A stretch of 64,000 bases of DNA from Aphrocallistes beatrix. Taxonomy: Eukaryota; Porifera; Hexactinellida; Sceptrulophora; Aphrocallistidae. The notes under the pieces were generated by a model. It saw only the letters and a program-made list of their open reading frames with translations, did not search any database and was not told where the DNA came from. The stretch is taken from positions 4,421,148 through 4,485,147 of the forward strand of contig OY725499.1 in assembly GCA_963281255.1 (NCBI GenBank), given 5' to 3'. A program made the position numbers and the translations under genes. How positions within the stretch are numbered: position 1 is the stretch's first letter; every line of letters starts with the position of its first letter. Positions 34,201 through 43,200 of this stretch are shown piece by piece.

Positions 34201-37200
34201 GTTCTACTTTCAGGGATGATCTATCGTTTATGAAATTCTTAGCTAATCAAAATCGAGTTGATGGAATCAGGCTGCATCTGGATCCTGTATAGCGCATTCC
34301 ATTGGCCAATCGTGTCGTTTAGAATGTACTTCTTAAACTTAGGGATCTAATGAAATGAATGTATTAATACTTTATATCTATATACTCAGACTTTTGTCTT
34401 CACCAATGGAATTCCAGGCTTTTAGTAAGGCAAGAACAAATATTAACATTAATGTAATTGACTAATCAAATATTTGGTTATGATATAATGAATTCCATCT
34501 AGCGCATTGATCTCCAAATTTATTCGAAAGTAATTAATCATATTTCACACCTATTCTATGTCTGGACCCATAATGCTAATTTAAAATTTGTCAGAGTATC
34601 TCTACGTGACACGAGTATTGTGCAATTATGAGGTAGAGTGGATTTGCTAGGTGGAGCATTCGTGTCCACCTGAAAGCATCGGGTGATATGGACAAATATT
34701 CACTAATCAAAGGAGTGATTGGTCCAAGTTATTCTGTTTCTATTAATTGCTCAATAATGATCATTACTTTAAACTATGTGTGTCAGGCGTACGTAAACTG
34801 TGTCATACATAATTCACATTGATGTAGAATATTTTGGGGATAGAAAAGGTTATATATCTATAAATGATATCTTAGATATGTTAACGTTAAATAATTATTA
34901 CCTCAGCCAATGAAATTGCAGCCTCATTAAGTTCTTTCAAGGCATCATGCCATTTAAATAACAATTACATTTATCTTTATCATGCTGACAACAGCCAATC
35001 AGATTTCGCGCTTATCCTCACTTAACAATGAAGTACAGAAGTAGCATAATGTATTTCTTAGACTACGTACTCAGTTATAATAATAGCTACTTTGACTCAT
35101 ATAGTTCCATTTATAGTTCCTAAATGGCATGACGTACGTCACGCACGAGGTATTACAGCACATGATAATGGTATATCAACAACTTTATTCGTACCATTAT
35201 TCATGATCAATGTAAGTCAGCATAACCGAAATCTTCAAAGTTGATTCGGAATGAGTAGGTTGAAATGATTGCACTAATACACCTGTGTGAATGGATTTTA
35301 AAACTAAGACGCTTGTGGCATATCTCTTCAACCCTGACTCTTTGAATATGTCTTCAAACATGTGTCTACTACCAGTATTACTTTGAAAAACTTTATTCGT
35401 TACTGACGTATATCAGCTGGATAGACAGCATTGGCGAATCAAAATTGAGTACTTACTTAGAGAAATTATTGTAATAACATCCAATGGATTACGAGCATTA
35501 TTTGAGGTAGATTATACTCTTTAAAGTCGTAGGATGTCCTTTCTGCTGCAGTTGTGTTGAACCTTGAAATAGAATAGGATGTCTGGTTGTTTGTTGCTAT
35601 GGCACAATATGACACACTTCCAAGTGCTAAGTTCTAAATAACTATCAACCAGAAACAGCTAATATATATCTGAATAGATATTTGTTCATTACACTTTACA
35701 TATAACCTTTTTCAAGGTGCGAAATCATGGAATTAGCATGATTATTGAAGAATAAATAATAGTAATAAACAGCATAGAATGTTTGTTTAGTTAACACGGT
35801 TAAACGAATGTTTGTTTAGTTAACACGGTCAAACGAATTTTTGTTGTGTCAATTGATAGCTTAGAATACTTCTTAGATATAAATTTCACTCCTTGAATTT
35901 GTTTTCTCTACTTCCCCCTTAAAACTGCCTTCAATTATGTTAACCAATCAAATCTTGAGGTCATCACTACGTTTATACTCTCATTCTGATTGGTTAATAA
36001 CGACGCGTGGTTGGATCCTACGCTCAATAATTGTAGACTCTTTGAAGTTGAAATTGATTGGATGAATTGTTGTGTATCTGATACATCTGCTTATTTTGAT
36101 ATCATATTTTAACACCTCTGCGCAAAAGTTATCCTACTGCAAACATGGGTCAATGAATGTTGTTAGTTTTATCTTAATGTCGATTTAATTTAAAAATAAT
36201 TCGATCTAATTGACTGATACACAAATTGAAGGTATCCTTTTTTACCTAATTTAAAAAAACTTTGGAGGTTGTAATTAACCAATCAGTTTCTCATATGGTT
36301 GTCTGCAGAGCTAATATTAAATATATTCTCCATATGTGAGGAGTGAAGTCAACTTGGTCAAAAGTTTTTGAAACATCCTTTACAGTTCTTCAATAAAGTG
36401 GCTAGTTGCAAGTTTTTGATTATGACCACTTGAACATTCGTTTCCTACATCTCTATTGTTCTGTTAGCACTAAATAAGTTGACAGGACAAATCCTGTGCA
36501 GCGCAAAACATCAAATCTACATTATTTTACCAAAATGCATTATCTCACATTATCAAAGTGTGCCAAATTTCTAATAACTTTATTACTTGAAATTTTTGTT
36601 TCCACCACAAATTTCTATTGGTCCGATTCTGTTCTAGACATCTGGTCTCTTCACTATTTCCATTGTGTATTTTTCTTTTGTGAAATTCCTTATCTTTTAT
36701 GACATTCCTTAGCACCTGTACGGTATCCTAGCAATTCAGCTTTCGGAATGTCTTAGTATGATTCATGTGCAGTTATTACATTCCTCACTTAAATCTTTTT
36801 AAATTCTATGCCATTTTATAGTGTCCTCTTAAAACAGCTGTTAGTTTGAATAAATTGTTGGCGAATTCAGTTTTGATTTGAAAATAATTTACAACTAAGA
36901 TAGGAATGTGTGAAATATGTCCAAGATTATATTTATAGTAAAGTGGCGCGTAATGTATGACATTTCCATTTTATGAAACCGTATTTCGCTAGAGAGCTAA
37001 TTAGCAAAGTAGCGAAGTAATGCTTGTAATGCATAGCGACAATATCAAAGCGACACAGTGGCATACCCAATGGTAGCGCCATGTTTCTAAAGTGGTCGAA
37101 TTTCTTGAAATAATGATGCCATTATGAATCCTTTCAAACCATTGGTCAGGCATGATAATGTACTCAACCACTGCAATTCCATTCTCCCACATCTATTGTT

Positions 37201-40200
37201 AGAGCCAGCAGTAACAGCTGGGAATCATTCACTGCAGCTTGAACATGCTTCGTCTGACCAATCACTGTACGCCCTCTGATCTGAGTCTTATCTATGATTT
37301 GATTGGTTGTCCATCTCGTATCAACTAATTACCATCACACAACATTAATGGATGTAGATAAGATTATATTGAAGGAACTACCAGGCGGAACGACTGATTT
37401 TGACATACCACAATGCATTCACTATCCTACATACAAATATTCCCATCACGGGTATAGCTTCGTTATCTCGCTTTCTGAATGGAAATCTCAGTTTTCTTTC
37501 ATCACACTCAATTAGTCGTGTGGTGTGAGTTTGAATTTGCACTAACCTATTTATAGGGTGATCCAAAAGTTTCGTAATAATAAAATTTACTTCATTGATT
37601 TGACTGAGATACTTTAGTTTAACTTTAAATCGGTTTTCACCAATGGAATCTACCACAATTCTATTTCAGAAATGAACACTATTCATTGCACAAAATATTT
37701 TCTAAATAAATTTTTGGAATATTATAGGACTCCAATATTGTGATCTCAAAAATTTCAAGATCCGAAAATAACTTTTTTTCTCCTGATTAAATATATTTAT
37801 ATTTTCCTATAGTCAGTCATTAATTCAAAATACTAAATATTATCATTTCTTTTGGTTTATAGACCTGTAATCCCCAATGAGAATAACAATTGTTGAAGTG
37901 TAATCATAGAATGTACCTAGCATTCGAGATTTTTTTCTTTGGATTTTTCTATTTTTTCTAAATACAAACATTTATGATCTACCTTAGCAAATATATTCAG
38001 AAATACAGACAATTGGAAATAATCCTTATAATTTCCAAGTAAACAAAATGTCGGTTGTTAGGTCAACTTGTGTAAGTGTAATACTTCAGCAAAATTTGTT
38101 GCATAACTTTTGTATCATCCTGTACATGCTGTTATCATTATATACGTAAAGAAGGTGCCATATCAAGTTGTAACGTGATTTTGTTTTAACATCGATCTAA
38201 CGTAATATGAATGAGAGTCTTAAGTTATTTCAATGACTGTAAACAAATTTTGTTTCAAACAACTAAGATTGATTTCATTTACGTTTCTATCTTATCGAAT
38301 ATTCACGTACCAAAGCAGAATATTTGCTATCCTGGCTCTAGATAGGAATTATTGAAATTCTGATTCTATTGCAATAAATTTGTAAATAATTAATCAACTC
38401 TTACTCTGGTCGTGCTTTGAACCGATGTTACTTCTCTAAATGGAGTGTCCAGGTGGATTTCTCAGTAGGAGAGTTTCTGCCTTGTAACGGTCAATTATTG
38501 CATCACGATTGATTGGTCAATTTTGATAGCTCAAATCTATGATAAATGACACTCATGTGTGAGTTCTGATTGGTCAGGCCATTACTTCAGTCTAACCAGT
38601 CATTTTGGCGAGGTTAATTAGCCAATGAAATGTTGCTAATTCTTATGCTAATTCTTATGAATGATTGTATGGCAAAACTTGTTCTTATGGAAACCATGGA
38701 TTGTAGAATATCTTTGAAGATTTCCTATCCTGAGGTATGCTCGGCCAATGATTCACCATTCTTATTTGTCCAATGAATTTCCGATGCTAAAATTAGCATA
38801 AATAATAGCAATAACACATCTAAATATATCGATAATATCTCTACGTACATTATGCATGTAACTAGTCACATATGGAACTATGTAATGTATAGTTCCAATA
38901 GGAACCATAGCTCCGAAGGCTCGTACCATCCCAGCTGCTAACAGGAAGGACGCACTGCTCCCAACTCCTAAGCTTCAGAAGCAAGACATCGAGAGAGGAC
39001 TACTCAGTATGTGTGAACGTGGCCTCATCCTCCCTGGATCTAAAATTAGGTATTCTTAATCAGTATGGTCTATAAATACAGTAGAACTCCGTTAGTACTT
39101 GGATAATAAGTTCTTCGGTTTAATACGTACTCATTTCTCTGAACCAAAATCCATCTATAATATAGAGTTCTATGTGGTACAAACTCGGTTAGTACGTACT
39201 TACGGATGGGAAACGGAACTTTCGTCGCTTAACGTTTAGTTATTATTATCAACGTATGTAATTGATTATTGTTAACGGATATAATTTCGCCTCATTAGTG
39301 GTTAAAATAAACGGTACTAATTGTAAGGAACGGAAGTTGAGGCTTTTGAGTGGAGTATGTTTGAAAGTATGGTTGAGGGCTTTTGATTGAGAAATAAGTA
39401 AGTGCGAAAGGGGTATGGTGATGAAACTTCCAGGGGCAAAAGTTCCGCTACCCGTTGTCCGGTAACTAATGTTCAGAGGACGAAATGTCCGCGATGAAAT
39501 TCCGGGCGACGAAAGTTCCGCCATTCTCTTACGGATAGTACGTACTAATAATTCCTTCCCGAAGGGGGACGTCTTATCCGAGTTCCACTGTAGTAGTGTA
39601 TTGGGTTGGTTGTATAATTCAATTGTGTTAAGTTTTGATTCTTGATATATGTATTATTATTGAATATTTGATTTGTGTGGTGTATTACTGGCTATCAACC
39701 TTTGTAGCGTAAACCACATTTTAGACACTAAATTGCTCTGTGACCACAATTCTTGATACGAATTTCTGTAATCTGCATACATAAGTGATTATACAATTTA
39801 AAATTCGATAACCAATCAAAAACTAGTGTTTGATCCTTGTTTCAGATTAACATTACAATCCTACAGATTTAACCATTACTAAGATTGTGGTCAATTGTAG
39901 TCAATTGTGGTTAAATTGATAATAACTGACTGCGAAAATATTTAATTTTCTGAAGACCAGTGAGTGGTTTTGCATTTGACCACAATCTGAGTTATCTTCG
40001 AATGTGTATGGATTGTGAAGATAATCTGAATTAGGATCAAACTAGTTCTTAATTCAATTTTTGTCAAAAGACTCTTGTTGAGAAACCAAGATGTACGAAT
40101 CCTGCTTCACTGTATAGCCACACCATGGATGCATAAACCTTCACTTCACCACTTCTCCTAACTCCTAGCATACACATATTACAAGTACGATGGATGTATG

Positions 40201-43200
40201 AGAGTATCCAACTCATATAATGTAACTGAAGTTACTTCATTAATGGTTCATTCAAACTATTCAATACTGATTTATTAGTTCAGTTAACATGCCTTCAACA
40301 ATAATTGCGTACAGAGATCCTTAGTTCAAGTGAAGTCATAATATATTCCTAGGTCTCTGTAAACATTGTTTTCTTATTAATGGCAACTCCATGACAAAAA
40401 AACCATATTTTTTCCTTCGTTTTTTATCACTTAGGCCAGCGGTTTTCAACCTTTTTGACCCTAGACCCCTTATACAATATTTCTATTGTAATGATTGATC
40501 TGTGAAACCTCCCCATTAAACATAATACAAAATTTCAACTCCTCTGTGGACCACTAAGGGTCCATGGTCCCCAGGTTGGAACCACTGGCCTAGGCTATGA
40601 AATCAGTTGGTGTACAAAATGTAAGACTCAGCGAGATTGTAAGTTCTCCTTTTATAGTTTTTCCAGAACTCCGGTGCATCACAAACAAGCCAGGTTGCAT
40701 CCTTCCACTGACCAGCACGTTAGGCTTAACATCGCGGATGTCGACCAATCAGCTGGCCAGCTCGCTCTAATCAAACTGGCGCCTAACTCTCCGCCGCCTC
40801 CTGCTGTTCCTTTGAAAATCAGTTTCAATGAATCGACCAATCGGAAGCAGGTGAGAATCGTGGAACTAATTTAGAGTTCAGATTTTATTGAAAAAATTCG
40901 AGTATCAACATAACACATCTTAAGTTCTGACTTATCCTGATGACTGTTCAATATTAATACAATTTGATTGGTTCTTTTGTTATTTGAAACAAAGGCTTTG
41001 TATTATTGTGTGTGGATATAATTAATCTATTATTATCCAATCTATAAATAGGACAGTCGTTCAAAGAGTGGAACTAAGAGAGGTTTTAGTTCCAATTCGC
41101 CTCTGAGACCATTCACCTCACACCCCACTCATCATCCCACTCCCCCTAACACCAGCACTGAGCTAATGGAATGCAGAGATAACTCACAGCTGCTGTACCA
41201 ATTTAGCTCCAACATGAATAAGCCTATGAACCAGATAGGATCACAGCTGTCCTATCAGGTGCTAAGGGAGAACTATGAAGAGGATTGGGGGAGCATTGTG
41301 TCGCTTCTGAGACACTTTGTGTCGGTGTTAATGCGGTCTGGTGTCGGCTATGCGCTGATAAACGGCTCTGCATTGGCTAGCCTGGCTGTGGAGTTTCCTC
41401 TGGAGATATTCCCTCCTGACTCTGTGCTGATGGAGTGCATTGACAATAAAGATGACGTCACTAAAGAGATGGAGACTGTCGGTAGGTATTTATTGTTGTT
41501 GTTTATCTCTTAATTGCGTGTTTTTGTTTTCACAGCAGAGCTATGGAAGTTATTAGTTTTGAGCTTGAAGAGATTGAAAATACAGTGGACTCCGCTTAAT
41601 AGGATTACATCAGTCGGAGGACATTTTGCCTCGATTAATCGGAGAATCCTGCTAACCGAAAATATTTTGTATTAGTTTCCATGTGCTAATAGAAAAGTGT
41701 GATTGTATTGCATACCTTATTTGTGCCACATCTCTAGGGAGGTGTTTCCACGTTCCGGGAGGTGTGAACAGGGCAGCCACTCGCATCCAGTCCAGCTGGC
41801 GGATGTTCGTAGCGAGGCGTCGCTATCTGCAGACGCGGAAGCTGAAATGGGCCGCAGGGGTGATCTGCATGTCCTGGATCCTGAGGATGAGAATGGTGGG
41901 CATCAGACGGACACTGACCAATAAGCGAGTCGGGTTTGTTGAGCGAGCTAAGAATAGAAACGCAGAGCTAGGGAAGATGTGGAATGAGATTCAGGATAGA
42001 ACGCATACCATTGTGCATATCCCGTCGCTAGGCTGTCATTCAAGTGTGCGTGCCGGAATTAGCAATCTGGAACTACGTCAGAGTTTCCAGATTTCCCGCC
42101 TATTCGACCTATCACTCAGTTCCAATTGCAAAGTTCTATATTTATCTGCGCTGGAATGCAAGTCCGAGCTTCTGCAGTTCTATTTCAGAGTTCTCTCCGT
42201 GTGCGGTGGAGCCAGTGAGGCAGCAGCTGACAGGCTACAGCTGATAGTCCCAGACCACATGGAGGACTTCCACTACAACAAACTGTCTCTGTCCACCATC
42301 TTGAACCACTCCCCCCGCTCCATCAGGAGGGTCAGACACCTCTTGCAAGGACACATTTCCTATATTATTCCAGACATTCCTTCCATCGATGATTTCGCCA
42401 TTGCAGACACTCTAAACATTCCAATTTTGGCTGCGACACCTGAGAAAGTGTCTCTTTTCCACCACAAGAGTTCGTGTCAGAGGCTCATGTCTGCCACTGG
42501 AGTGGACACGCCACCTAGCGCCACTGACATTTGGACTCAGAACACTCTATTGGAGAAGCTGGCAGACCTTATCATACACAATCTGGACTACAACAAGTGG
42601 GTATTCAAGGTTGGTTCTATCATTTCTAACTACAGTAGAACTCAGATAAGACGTTCCCTTCTTGAAGGAATTATTAGTACTGTTGCGTGATATCTTGAGA
42701 TCCTAGTATTAAGTAACCATGGATGACTTAGTACCGTGATATCTTGAGATCGTAATATTTTGAGATTTTGTTTGGCTTACTCAAATGGAATTTGTATTGA
42801 AATTCCACATTTCTGATCAAAATTCTACATTGCAGTGCCGGCTTTAGAAGTGTTTTAGAAGTGATCCGGTTTTTGCCGAACCAACCGGACGACTTTCGAA
42901 AAGTTGTCTGGTTAAAACCGGAACAGTGGCGCCGGACCTGCATTAGTTTTATGATCAAAATATACTGCCTCCTTCCTAATATAGTCCAAAGGAAGAAGTC
43001 TATCCTTGCTATTGCGTGAAATCCAGGGTTGCCGTGGAAATGGAATTTCAACTCCCATTCCCACAGAATTCCCATAGGCTTAAAGTAATTTCCATTCCCA
43101 TCCCATAAGGGAATCTGTGGGTTTTCCATGGGAATTCCCACAGATTCCCATTCCCACTGCAACCCTGGTGCACCCATCAGACTGCGTGGAGAGACTACTG

